This document shows positions 52,060 to 59,454 of a stretch of DNA of 64,000 nt, piece by piece. The first letter of the stretch is position 1; the number at the start of each line of letters is the position of its first letter. Source of the stretch: Clostridium sp. 12(A) (GTDB lineage: Bacteria > Bacillota > Clostridia > Lachnospirales > Lachnospiraceae). The stretch covers positions 310,001 to 374,000 of the forward strand of contig JAGI01000002.1 of NCBI GenBank assembly GCA_000526575.1, given 5' to 3'. Under the pieces are notes generated by a model. It saw only the letters and a program-made list of their open reading frames with translations. It ran no database searches and was not told the origin of the DNA. The translations under genes were made by a program, and so were the position numbers.

Positions 52060-52434
52060 ATGGAAAATTTTTTGAGATTTGAATATTATAGAGCCTTAGA
52101 TGAATCATTTTCTTACATGGTTGGCGATTTAAAAGATAGATTTGCAGATGATACCATTCTTCTCTCAAATGAGAGCGGAAAATGGAGTGTAGTAAATAAG
52201 GCGCTTTACAGTGCAGAAACAAGAAATATTGTTGAAGAAGAGGTGGAGAAATATTTCGATAATAAGAGAAATGAAGTAATCCGTCTTATATTAGAAGAAG
52301 ATTTTCTTCCATTAAATATTCAAATTATAAGAGAAGACTCTGGCTTCAAAACAGCAATGTACGAAATGATTCAAGAGGGTACATTAAGATTTAGAAATTG
52401 TGAAGGCGCGGCCGTTGAGCTGAATGAGGCGTAA
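52060..52434 (+). CDS. Hypothetical helical protein
   Basis: 124 aa from ATG 52060 (MENFLRFEYYRALDESFSYM), after GGGAGGAATTGAA. Mostly helical and acidic. Unknown. Confidence 0.6.
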   Translation: MENFLRFEYYRALDESFSYMVGDLKDRFADDTILLSNESGKWSVVNKALYSAETRNIVEEEVEKYFDNKRNEVIRLILEEDFLPLNIQIIREDSGFKTAMYEMIQEGTLRFRNCEGAAVELNEA

Positions 52435-52453
52435 ATTGAAAGGAGAAAGAGGT

Positions 52454-52684
52454 ATGGCTGATTATAAGATGGATTATATAAAGACTCTAAGAGACGAGGA
52501 TATGGTGTGGATTCAAAAAGATGGTGACGACGCTGAGATTAAACAGCTCATAGGCATTGATACAGGGCAGAAATACGGAATAGGGGATAGCGTTGTACGT
52601 GTAAATATTTCTACAAAACCTAATGACGTGCTTAAATGCCAATGGAATGGAAGGACTTTCTATTATGTTGTATTAATCCGATAG
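52454..52684 (+). CDS. Small beta-rich protein
   Basis: 76 aa from ATG 52454 (MADYKMDYIKTLRDEDMVW), after GAAAGGAGAAAGAGGT. Overlapping longer frame is unlikely. Unknown. Confidence 0.6.
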   Translation: MADYKMDYIKTLRDEDMVWIQKDGDDAEIKQLIGIDTGQKYGIGDSVVRVNISTKPNDVLKCQWNGRTFYYVVLIR

Positions 52685-52748
52685 ATGAAATCATGGCGTT
52701 TTGTTATACACTGTACCCTATGTCTGTATAAAATGAGGTTAATTAAAT

Positions 52749-53009
52749 ATGTGTAAGTTTTGTGAGCGTAGAAGAGATGTTGGGTTAGGTTGGCAGCAAC
52801 CAGAGCTTGAGAACCTACGTGGGAATATTGTTGAAGAGTTAGAGTTTAAGGCAGTGATTCATGTTTACCAGACGGCTAATCCAGAATTGATTATATCTTC
52901 TCATAGATTCTTCCCTGATGTAATTGGAACGGAAGGTATAGCAAAAATTTATATTCCTATAAAATTTTGTCCTTACTGTGGTAGAGAATTGGGAAAACAG
53001 AGTAGATAA
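52749..53009 (+). CDS. Zinc-ribbon small protein
   Basis: 86 aa: MCKFCERRRDVGLGWQQPEL... and a C-terminal KFCPYCGRELG. Two separated CxxC pairs form a typical zinc finger, as in phage small zinc proteins. Poor ribosome site (TGAGGTTAATTAAAT). Confidence 0.65.
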   Translation: MCKFCERRRDVGLGWQQPELENLRGNIVEELEFKAVIHVYQTANPELIISSHRFFPDVIGTEGIAKIYIPIKFCPYCGRELGKQSR

Positions 53010-53103
53010 AAGAGATATTTTATAAGAGAGTATAATTTGGGTAAATATGTCTTTGAACGTAAAAATAAGAGCTGAATTGTCGAAAAATATGTTAATAAAT
53101 ATG

Positions 53104-53132
53104 TTGTTGTAAACGCAAATGTGTATTATAAT
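53104..53132 (+). promoter_or_regulatory. Promoter of secreted-protein cassette
   Basis: TTGTTG (53104-53109), 17 nt, TATAAT (53127-53132). Confidence 0.6.
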
Positions 53133-53163
53133 ATATTTGAAATTACGGCCGTATTTCAAATAT
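53133..53163. promoter_or_regulatory. 31-bp operator-like palindrome
   Basis: ATATTTGAAAT and ATTTCAAATAT (11-bp arms) around a loop that itself holds ACGGCCGT. Directly downstream of the -10 box, so a repressor could block transcription start; alternatively a stable 5' hairpin. Confidence 0.6.
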
Positions 53164-53185
53164 AATCTTAATAAGGAGAGATAAA

Positions 53186-53662
53186 ATGAAGAAGAGAAAA
53201 AGTGTTATTACTTTGGTTTTAATAGCGACGTTGTGTTTTTCGTCATCAGCATATGCTGCGACTAAAAATAATGGCGTCTCAACTACGGTGCCAGCTAATA
53301 GTGAAATTGGTGTAATTAAGCCTGATAGTACATCTGTACCTGATCAAGATCAGATTTATAAAAATGGAAAAAGTAACGATGTTGAAGGCTCAGCTACTCA
53401 TGACAGCCTATACACTAGTAAATGCTTTAAGGGTGTAACATCTATCGACTTTTCCATTACCAATAATCGTTCGAGTTCTCAAAAAGTAAAGTTAGGTAAA
53501 TACACGAGCTTAGGAAATTGCGTTTATGGAATAGAGACAATAACATTATCGGGTAAAAAAACAACAATCTCATCTTTTAAGAATCTAAGTAGTAGTACAT
53601 ATTATTTTCTAGAATTCCCCGCACCATCAGACTTTAGTGGAACAGTAACAGGAAATAAATAA
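53186..53662 (+). CDS. Secreted protein in an autonomous cassette
   Basis: 158 aa with a signal peptide (MKKRKSVITLVLIATLCFSS then AYAA cleavage site). Mature part about 135 aa, Ser/Thr-rich, ending in a beta-sandwich-like part (YYFLEFPAPSDFSGTVTGN). It has its own promoter, palindrome and terminator. Candidate lysogenic-conversion factor acting outside the cell. AAGGAGAGATAAA before ATG. Confidence 0.7.
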   Translation: MKKRKSVITLVLIATLCFSSSAYAATKNNGVSTTVPANSEIGVIKPDSTSVPDQDQIYKNGKSNDVEGSATHDSLYTSKCFKGVTSIDFSITNNRSSSQKVKLGKYTSLGNCVYGIETITLSGKKTTISSFKNLSSSTYYFLEFPAPSDFSGTVTGNK

Positions 53663-53685
53663 TAAAATTAATAATGTTAAATAAA

Positions 53686-53719
53686 AACTAGCAGCATTCA
53701 AGTGATGCTAGTTTTTTTT
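53686..53719 (+). terminator. Strong intrinsic terminator
   Basis: AACTAGCA...TGCTAGTT stem followed by seven further T. Confidence 0.85.
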
Positions 53720-53785
53720 GTAGACAAAAGAAGTTTTTAATTTTTAATAATAAATGCACAATTTCAAAGAAAAAAGGAGAATGTA

Positions 53786-53968
53786 ATGAGTAGAACGACA
53801 TCAAGTATTATGAGAATTAATAAAGAATTTGATAAAATTTCAGGATTAGATGGTATTGTTGCCGACATGTTAGAAGAAAAAGAAAAGGAGATTAGAGAAA
53901 TGGTTGATTACATTTTAGAAAATCATCCGGAAGCAAATATATTTGATTATTATGGCACTGGCAAATGA
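53786..53968 (+). CDS. Small helical protein
   Basis: 60 aa: MSRTTSSIMRINKEFDKISGL..., MLEEKEKEIREMVDYILENHPEANIF. AAAAAAGGAGAATGTA before ATG. Unknown. Confidence 0.6.
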   Translation: MSRTTSSIMRINKEFDKISGLDGIVADMLEEKEKEIREMVDYILENHPEANIFDYYGTGK

Positions 53969-53991
53969 AATCAGGATTTTGAGGTGAAAAG

Positions 53992-54147
53992 ATGGATTTG
54001 GAACAAATTAAGAGAAGATTAAAAATCAAACAATCCGTTATGAATAGCTATATTAATCAATGTGATGATATACAAGATATGAAAATGATGCTTGAAAAAT
54101 TGGCTGATGATTTTACAAAGTTGGCAGATAAAATACCAACAAAATAA
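53992..54147 (+). CDS. Small helical protein
   Basis: 51 aa, coiled-coil-like (MDLEQIKRRLKIKQSVMNSY..., MLEKLADDFTKLADK). GAGGTGAAAAG before ATG. Unknown. Confidence 0.55.
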   Translation: MDLEQIKRRLKIKQSVMNSYINQCDDIQDMKMMLEKLADDFTKLADKIPTK

Positions 54148-54175
54148 GTGTTTCATAATTAAGTGTTGATATTTG

Positions 54176-54203
54176 TTTACATTAGGAGTATCTTTATTAT
54201 AAT
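54176..54203 (+). promoter_or_regulatory. Promoter of second cassette
   Basis: TTTACA (54176-54181), 16 nt, TATAAT (54198-54203), 25 nt before the start codon of the 111-aa gene. Confidence 0.55.
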
Positions 54204-54228
54204 AACCAGTTATGAAAGGGGTGTCGGT

Positions 54229-54564
54229 ATGGAGATTGCGGAGTTAGAAAAGGTTATTCTTGAAAAATTAAGCAAGGGGTTGCTTGATGGAATGATTGGA
54301 AATGAGTTTATCACAGGAGATCACGCAAAGGTCGGTTTTCAAAAAATCATAAAAGATGGAATACCTCAAATTATCCGTCGGGGTGCAGACAGTAAGTTTT
54401 TTAACAATAAAGAAAATGTGCGAGTGGCTGGAAAAGTTGTGAAAGAATTGTTTGATACCAGTGCCAAAAAATTATTATTTTTACAAAAGTATGGTTGGTT
54501 AATGAATGACGTTGATGTTAAGGCATATAGTGCGCTGTTCAAACCAAAGAAGAAATATAAATAG
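54229..54564 (+). CDS. Unknown protein in an autonomous cassette
   Basis: 111 aa from ATG 54229 (MEIAELEKVILEKLSKGLL), after GAAAGGGGTGTCGGT; longer frames include the promoter. Helical, basic C-terminus (SALFKPKKKYK). Own promoter and terminator make it a moron. No family recognised. Confidence 0.65.
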   Translation: MEIAELEKVILEKLSKGLLDGMIGNEFITGDHAKVGFQKIIKDGIPQIIRRGADSKFFNNKENVRVAGKVVKELFDTSAKKLLFLQKYGWLMNDVDVKAYSALFKPKKKYK

Positions 54565-54582
54565 ATAGTTAAATAATAATAT

Positions 54583-54616
54583 GGCTAGCAACGGTCAAAT
54601 GTTGCTGGCTATTTTC
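54583..54616 (+). terminator. Intrinsic terminator
   Basis: GCTAGCAAC/GTTGCTGGC (9 bp, one G-T) followed by TATTTTCTT. Confidence 0.7.
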
Positions 54617-54655
54617 TTGCAAATATAGAGAATAAAAGCGGAGACATAATATAAT

Positions 54656-54838
54656 ATGAATAAAGCAATAAGTTGGAGATCAGATAAGCATTTTACAGGG
54701 TGTGGAGCAGAGTATCAATGCACAAATGCGTATGTGAGATATGAAACCCCCATGCTTGATGTTGTCGATAATAGTGGAGAATTAATTGCGGTGGACATTA
54801 ACGATAAAGATTTTATCTTTAATCATAATAGCAAATGA
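54656..54838 (+). CDS. Hypothetical small protein
   Basis: 60 aa: MNKAISWRSDKHFTGCGAEYQC..., Trp/Cys in N-terminal part, beta-rich. Weak ribosome site (GCGGAGACATAATATA). Unknown. Confidence 0.5.
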   Translation: MNKAISWRSDKHFTGCGAEYQCTNAYVRYETPMLDVVDNSGELIAVDINDKDFIFNHNSK

Positions 54839-54883
54839 ATCTGGAATTTTAAACAGTAACATATGAACGTCGAGGTGATATAT

Positions 54884-55165
54884 TTGAAAAAACATGAAAA
54901 GCAAGATTGGATAGTGCAGTATGTTAAAATGTCAAAATTAAAACATGTGGACATTTTTGATGAAGAATTTGTAGAAACCTATATTGATTGCTGCCAACCT
55001 AAAAAAGTAATAGTGCAGCCATATGGTGCTCATACCGTTCCGGAACTTGGAAAGTATCTAAGTGAACTATACCATTCCAATGTATTAAATAGAGTATCTA
55101 TAGGTTTGACGCAATGTTATTCAGGTTTTCCAAGATGGTGTTACTCATATTATTTGAGAAATTGA
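54884..55165 (+). CDS. Early protein, paralog of the 55.4-kb gene
   Basis: 93 aa from TTG 54884 (KKHEKQDWIVQYVKMSKLK), 6 nt after CGAGGTG; ATG 54863 upstream lacks a site. C-terminus QCYSGFPRWCYSYYLRN matches the paralog's NASNGFPYWRFECHMDK, and KVIVQPYG aligns with a similar strand. Unknown function. Confidence 0.6.
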   Translation: MKKHEKQDWIVQYVKMSKLKHVDIFDEEFVETYIDCCQPKKVIVQPYGAHTVPELGKYLSELYHSNVLNRVSIGLTQCYSGFPRWCYSYYLRN

Positions 55166-55177
55166 AGGAGAGAATTT

Positions 55178-55363
55178 ATGCTAATATGGTTTAAGTGTGA
55201 AAAGGAAAATTTAATGTTGGGAGTAGAAACAGACACAAAACCCACACTAGGAGACACAGTACTAGTCAAGAGAAAGGAATATAACGTTGATAAAGTGACA
55301 TGGTGCTTAGAGCAAGCGCCTGTACAATCTGGATTATTGATAAAAATATCCCCAATAGATTAA
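55178..55363 (+). CDS. Small beta-rich protein
   Basis: 61 aa: MLIWFKCEKENLMLGVETDTKPTLGDTVLVKRKEYNVDKVTW, SH3-like pattern. AAGGAGAGAATTT before ATG. Unknown. Confidence 0.6.
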   Translation: MLIWFKCEKENLMLGVETDTKPTLGDTVLVKRKEYNVDKVTWCLEQAPVQSGLLIKISPID

Positions 55364-55407
55364 TAGGGCGTAAAACTCACATTTGACTGTGAAAAGGGGA
55401 GGTACAG

Positions 55408-55695
55408 ATGTTGATGAATGAATATGGAGATATAATTTTCATCACAAAGTATTATTATAGAGACGATATAAACCCAAATACTACATTTTACAGCGACAGA
55501 CTTTATCAGTGGGATTGGGAAAAATATAATAAGTGCCATAAAGAAATGTTTTGTAATTATGATTTTGCAAATATTGAAAAGTTCCTAAATCTATATTATC
55601 CAAACCGCAATTTGAAACTGATTTATGTTGAACAGCAAGAAAATGCAAGCAACGGATTTCCATATTGGAGATTCGAGTGTCACATGGATAAATAA
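55408..55695 (+). CDS. Early protein, paralog of the 54.9-kb gene
   Basis: 95 aa, aromatic-rich (IIFITKYYYRDDINPN, YQWDWEKYNKCHKEMFC). C-terminal SNGFPYWRFECHMDK is shared with the 54.9-kb gene. GGGGAGGTACAG before ATG. Unknown. Confidence 0.6.
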   Translation: MLMNEYGDIIFITKYYYRDDINPNTTFYSDRLYQWDWEKYNKCHKEMFCNYDFANIEKFLNLYYPNRNLKLIYVEQQENASNGFPYWRFECHMDK

Positions 55696-55712
55696 GAGTT
55701 TATCAATGTTGT

Positions 55713-55720
55713 ATTTGATG
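55713..55720 (+). promoter_or_regulatory. ATTTGATG motif
   Basis: ATTTGATGAACAGGAGG, same recurring motif upstream of a ribosome site. Confidence 0.35.
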
Positions 55721-55737
55721 AACAGGAGGTAAAATAC

Positions 55738-55806
55738 ATGAATAATTTTACAGAACAGATCCCGGAGCATGTATCACCGGAAGTCAGAGATAAGTGCAAC
55801 AATTAG
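55738..55806 (+). CDS. Micro-peptide with strong ribosome site
   Basis: 22 aa (MNNFTEQIPEHVSPEVRDKC), CAGGAGGTAAAATAC before ATG. Possibly a translated leader or real micropeptide. Confidence 0.4.
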   Translation: MNNFTEQIPEHVSPEVRDKCNN

Positions 55807-55866
55807 TGGCGTAACTCTAATGCGTCATGATATAATAGGAAGAAAATGAAAAGGGTGGTAAATAAA

Positions 55867-56016
55867 ATGCCAGTATTTATAATAATTATAGCTTGGATTA
55901 TTTATTTGATCTGGGACAAATACCAAAGGGAAGTCCCATCATCAAAAAGGAATATTGATTTTGTTAAGCGTTATAATGAGCTATACAAAGATATGCCTGA
56001 TATGCAAATTAAGTAA
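55867..56016 (+). CDS. Small single-pass membrane protein
   Basis: 49 aa: N-terminal membrane helix (MPVFIIIIAWIIYLIWDKY), then a charged cytoplasmic-like tail. AGGGTGGTAAATAAA before ATG. Unknown. Confidence 0.6.
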   Translation: MPVFIIIIAWIIYLIWDKYQREVPSSKRNIDFVKRYNELYKDMPDMQIK

Positions 56017-56028
56017 AGGAGTGGTTAT

Positions 56029-56289
56029 ATGGAGTGGAAAGATTTGAGTAACGAAGCAAAGTCAATTATAGAGTGGGTAGAAGATCCACGCTCAAATAAA
56101 AGGCGGACGGTCGAGGTAGAACTAAATAAAGAATTTGTGTTTCCGATGAGTTTTGATGGCATGCCTAAAAGTATTATGGTTACAAAAGATTTGTACAAAG
56201 AAGTATTAAAGTTTGCGACTGAGGATAAAAACTTGTTTTGTGAACAATTTTTAGATGGATTGATATTTAGTGCTCACGGTAAATGTTAG
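56029..56289 (+). CDS. Hypothetical early protein
   Basis: 86 aa: MEWKDLSNEAKSIIEWVEDPR..., KFATEDKNLFCEQFLDGLI. AAAGGAGTGGTTAT before ATG. Unknown. Confidence 0.55.
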   Translation: MEWKDLSNEAKSIIEWVEDPRSNKRRTVEVELNKEFVFPMSFDGMPKSIMVTKDLYKEVLKFATEDKNLFCEQFLDGLIFSAHGKC

Positions 56290-56332
56290 ATTTTATAGAC
56301 TTACGCAATAAGGATAGGAAAGTAATTTTTCG

Positions 56333-56542
56333 ATAAGTGCAATACTGGAACAAGGTGAAATAGTAGATGATAGCGGAGAGTACGAGCGATATTATTCTGA
56401 TTCTCCTGGTGGCGAATTTATTAGGTTAAAGATTATTAATTATGACGACAAATTATACGTATACAAAGAAAAGGTAACTGAGGATAGACAGCTCAATAAA
56501 AAATCAGAATGCGTCGCATTTTATGAGTTAAAATGTGAGTAG
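56333..56542 (+). CDS. Small protein, AUA start
   Basis: 69 codons from AUA 56333 (ISAILEQGEIVDDSGEYERYY...), about 10 nt after AGGAAAG. The frame has no ATG/GTG/TTG near its start; a stop-free region of this length with normal codon use, ending FYELKCE, argues it is a real gene. Unknown function. Confidence 0.5.
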   Translation: MSAILEQGEIVDDSGEYERYYSDSPGGEFIRLKIINYDDKLYVYKEKVTEDRQLNKKSECVAFYELKCE

Positions 56543-56549
56543 AAACTAT

Positions 56550-56557
56550 ATTTGATG
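56550..56557 (+). promoter_or_regulatory. ATTTGATG motif
   Basis: ATTTGATGAAGGG, recurring motif. Confidence 0.35.
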
Positions 56558-56571
56558 AAGGGAAGATAATT

Positions 56572-56799
56572 ATGTTCAGAGAATATATGCAAAAATTGTC
56601 AGATCAACAATTAATAGATGCATTTGGAGAACTACAAGACTCGCAAAGTTTGGGAATATTAAAACCTGGTGGAGAAGTAAGAAGGTTGATGGGAGTATAT
56701 AAAGATTTTTATTCAACTACTGAACCTTCTATTTCAACGGTTGAGAAGGAAATTTATTATGAAATGGCTATGAGATATTACGTGGGAAAAGAACGGTAA
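56572..56799 (+). CDS. Hypothetical early protein
   Basis: 75 aa: MFREYMQKLSDQQLIDAFGELQDSQS..., then RRLMGVYKDFYS. Helical. GAAGGGAAGATAATT before ATG. Unknown. Confidence 0.55.
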   Translation: MFREYMQKLSDQQLIDAFGELQDSQSLGILKPGGEVRRLMGVYKDFYSTTEPSISTVEKEIYYEMAMRYYVGKER

Positions 56800-56832
56800 A
56801 ATGATTCTTTGATATAGATAAAAGGGGATAAA

Positions 56833-57141
56833 ATGTTTGGACTATTGCTTGCAGGATTATTTGGTAAAGGGGCTCATACGGCTTATAAAGATATAGAATT
56901 TGATGCAAAAGCTCAAGCAGCTGGTCATAGGCTGCTCATAGGCTGCAATTCATCGAATGAGGTTATTAGAACTAAATGCATTTTTTCTGATACTCCTGAT
57001 ATGCCTAGGTTAACAGATATAGAGCTTAGCACTATAGAAGAATGGTATAGTAAGAATGGCGGGGTAAGCAGAGAAATTATGATGGGTTATTATAAACAAA
57101 CCGGCAAATTTTTATTTGATGCCGTAAGAGAAAAACAATAG
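56833..57141 (+). CDS. Hypothetical protein with hydrophobic N-terminus
   Basis: 102 aa. MFGLLLAGLFGKGAHTAYKDIEF suggests a short membrane-associated segment. AAAAGGGGATAAA before ATG; ends at a terminator. Unknown. Confidence 0.55.
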   Translation: MFGLLLAGLFGKGAHTAYKDIEFDAKAQAAGHRLLIGCNSSNEVIRTKCIFSDTPDMPRLTDIELSTIEEWYSKNGGVSREIMMGYYKQTGKFLFDAVREKQ

Positions 57142-57172
57142 AAAGCCACTGGATAAATCTGGTGGCTTTTAT
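57141..57172 (+). terminator. Intrinsic terminator
   Basis: AAAGCCAC/GTGGCTTT around a 12-nt loop, then TATGATGG; overlaps the stop of the 102-aa gene. Confidence 0.6.
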
Positions 57173-57242
57173 GATGGTGAAATAGTATAATGGAGGGTAT
57201 AGAGAGGTACAAAGTAGTGTAAGAAATTTAAGGAGATACTCT

Positions 57243-57401
57243 ATGAAAAGATATATGAATGAACCAGTAGATTATGTATTTACAGATGAGGACGTAGTTA
57301 AGGAGTATAAAAGATTTAGTGATATAAAAAGAACGGCCTCAGTGTTTTGTATAGATGCTAAGATCGTTAAACAAATCTTGAAGAAAAAGGGAGAAAGATA
57401 G
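57243..57401 (+). CDS. Small HTH-like protein
   Basis: 52 aa: MKRYMNEPVDYVFTDEDVVKEYKR..., CIDAKIVKQILKKKGER. HTH-like helical content, basic C-terminus. AAGGAGATACTCT before ATG. Unknown. Confidence 0.55.
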   Translation: MKRYMNEPVDYVFTDEDVVKEYKRFSDIKRTASVFCIDAKIVKQILKKKGER

Positions 57402-57414
57402 AAAGGAGATTTTT

Positions 57415-57687
57415 ATGAATTTTATACCTAAATTTGAGAATGGAAATAATGAAACTTTATTATTAGATACTCCTTTTTATGTGGAATGTCTTAAGTACGC
57501 AGATGAACATAAATTAAATGTACTTTATACCGAAACGGAAAGCACTAGCGCAGTCGAGACGATTCTAGAATTTAAAAAGCGTGGATACTCTCATGGATTA
57601 TATGAAGTGCCTACGTTTGCACCAGGTGGGCTGAGATTGGGAAATAAGATATATTGTAGATTTACTAGAAAAATAATTGATAAATAA
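57415..57687 (+). CDS. Hypothetical early protein
   Basis: 90 aa, alpha/beta (VECLKYADEHKLNVLYTETES...). GAAAGGAGATTTTT before ATG. Unknown. Confidence 0.55.
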   Translation: MNFIPKFENGNNETLLLDTPFYVECLKYADEHKLNVLYTETESTSAVETILEFKKRGYSHGLYEVPTFAPGGLRLGNKIYCRFTRKIIDK

Positions 57688-57700
57688 AAAGGGAGGAAAA

Positions 57701-58090
57701 ATGGATAAAAAAGACTTTAATATAGGTCAAACTGTATACTTAAAAGTTATACCAGGAAGCAATGCCTCAAGGTATATAGATAAATCCAATCCAGATGAAT
57801 GGATTAAAGAACGGGTTGTAATAAAAATTGGAAGTAAGTTTCTAACGGTGGCTATTGATAATGAAAATAGAGGCGGGGAGGAAAAATTTCATATCCAAAA
57901 CATTTCTACTCATCGTCATGATGTTGGGCAAAATTATAAACTCTATTTAACCAAGGAATCAATTTTAGAAGATCAAGAGTGTGAGAATTTGTATCGCAAA
58001 ATAAAAAATGGATTCTCCGATTGGGGGAATGAAGGAAAATATTCATTGGATCAACTTAGATGTATTATTAAAACGTTGGAGTTGAAATGA
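57701..58090 (+). CDS. Hypothetical early protein
   Basis: 129 aa from ATG 57701 (MDKKDFNIGQTVYLKVIPGSN), after GGGAGGAAAA. N-terminal SH3-like part and C-terminal helix (YSLDQLRCIIKTLEL). Unknown. Confidence 0.6.
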   Translation: MDKKDFNIGQTVYLKVIPGSNASRYIDKSNPDEWIKERVVIKIGSKFLTVAIDNENRGGEEKFHIQNISTHRHDVGQNYKLYLTKESILEDQECENLYRKIKNGFSDWGNEGKYSLDQLRCIIKTLELK

Positions 58091-58112
58091 TTATTTGATT
58101 GGAGGGATTACC

Positions 58113-58466
58113 ATAGGTTACGATATGTATTTGATTAAAGCCGACAAAAGGAAGTTAAGCACTCTTGATGGTCTGAAGATATATTACGAAGAAATGGAAA
58201 GGGCTACAATATCTGATATAAATAGTTATGATCCCATATTGAGAAGGTTCCACAACGATAGAGAAGATTTAAGATGGGTATGGGAAGAATACAACTATAT
58301 ACCGAGTGATGTATTCTCCGATATTGTGAACTGGTTAAAAGAAAAGATAGAAAATGAAGATTTCGAACCTGGTTATGATAGAATGTATAGAATGGTCTAT
58401 GACAACATTAAGGATTGGTTGCCATTAAGAAAATATGAAGCAGTGTTTTTTGAAGAAGATGCTTAG
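58113..58466 (+). CDS. Hypothetical protein, AUA start
   Basis: 117 codons from AUA 58113, 6 nt after GGAGGG; it reads IGYDMYLIKADKRKLSTLDG. The in-frame ATG three codons later would be 15 nt from the ribosome site and lose the conserved-looking GYD. Tryptophan-rich helical protein (LRWVWEEYNYIPSDVFSDIVNWL). Unknown function. Confidence 0.6.
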   Translation: MGYDMYLIKADKRKLSTLDGLKIYYEEMERATISDINSYDPILRRFHNDREDLRWVWEEYNYIPSDVFSDIVNWLKEKIENEDFEPGYDRMYRMVYDNIKDWLPLRKYEAVFFEEDA

Positions 58467-58501
58467 AACACATAAAATAATAGATTTATAGGAGGCTATC
58501 A

Positions 58502-58702
58502 GTGAGTGATAATATTTTTACTAAACCAGATAGACCATTTTTGTTATTAAGCGAAAACAATAATTCTGTGGTTAGCTACTTTTGGTGCGAGACTGAAGAA
58601 GAGCTTCAAGAAGTTGCAAAAGATCTGATTGCAGATGGAGACAAAGTGATTGAATCTATCGAAATTGGAAGTTGTCGCGATATAGATATAAAAATCTTAT
58701 AG
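58502..58702 (+). CDS. Hypothetical small protein, GTG start
   Basis: 66 aa from GTG 58502, after ATAGGAGGCTATCA. SDNIFTKPDRPFLLLSENNNSVVSYFWCE, typical alpha/beta. Unknown. Confidence 0.55.
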   Translation: MSDNIFTKPDRPFLLLSENNNSVVSYFWCETEEELQEVAKDLIADGDKVIESIEIGSCRDIDIKIL

Positions 58703-58710
58703 GAGATTTT

Positions 58711-58932
58711 ATTGAAAAAATCATAGCTACGTATAAAAATGCGGTTGAACAGGGGTTTGACAGTATTGTACTTGTGATAGATGCAGATGTTGATGAGACA
58801 TATTATATCAATGATACCGTAAATGGATTCCAGTGCGATAGTTTTGATTACTATTTTGATGACTTAGGTTCAGTTGCTGAGGAATTGTTTAACAGAATAA
58901 ATGGTAATGTTACTGAAATAAAAATAGAATAG
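58711..58932 (+). CDS. Hypothetical acidic protein, AUU start
   Basis: 73 codons from AUU 58711 (IEKIIATYKNAVEQGFDSIV...), 5 nt after AGGAG. Overlapping TTG is out of frame and stops at once. Strongly acidic (IDADVDETYYIND...). Unknown. Confidence 0.5.
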   Translation: MEKIIATYKNAVEQGFDSIVLVIDADVDETYYINDTVNGFQCDSFDYYFDDLGSVAEELFNRINGNVTEIKIE

Positions 58933-58945
58933 GGGAAACAGTAAG

Positions 58946-59203
58946 ATGAAAACGTTATGTGATTTAGAAGAGATGAAGAACAAAGGGCACGATTCTTATG
59001 AAAATTATTATGATTATTTTATCGCATACTTATCACATTGCTACGTGTCTAAACTGAGCGGATTTGCAATTGTAAAATCAGAATTGTCAAAATGGGATAA
59101 TGAGTCTCAATTTGTTATATTAACAAAGCTGATTGAAGAATTGAGAGAGATGGATATGCAGTCTGGGTATGATAAACTATTAGAGTTGTTAAATGAAAAT
59201 TGA
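58946..59203 (+). CDS. Hypothetical early protein
   Basis: 85 aa: MKTLCDLEEMKNKGHDSYENYYDYFIAYLSHCY-like helical, then KLIEELREMDMQSGYDKLLELL. GGGGAAACAGTAAG before ATG. Unknown. Confidence 0.55.
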   Translation: MKTLCDLEEMKNKGHDSYENYYDYFIAYLSHCYVSKLSGFAIVKSELSKWDNESQFVILTKLIEELREMDMQSGYDKLLELLNEN

Positions 59204-59222
59204 GATTCAAGGAGGAAACCAA

Positions 59223-59402
59223 GTGAATAGCTTTGAAAAGGAACAAGATAAAATTTTAATGTTAGAAAAGATGAAAGAAGATTTCTGGGAAACTAAGACT
59301 AATGAAGATTCATCATACGAAGAAGTAGAAAGAGATTTTAATGAAATGATAATAGCACATGAGGCTGATGAAAGAGAAATGGGTATAGAAGAAGATGTAT
59401 AA
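59223..59402 (+). CDS. Acidic helical small protein
   Basis: 59 aa from GTG 59223 (NSFEKEQDKILMLEKMKEDF), after AAGGAGGAAACCAA. Very acidic, helical; unknown. Confidence 0.55.
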   Translation: MNSFEKEQDKILMLEKMKEDFWETKTNEDSSYEEVERDFNEMIIAHEADEREMGIEEDV

Positions 59403-59454
59403 GATGGAAGATTAAAATCTAAGATTTAAGGCGTTGTTTTCATAAAATTTTAAG

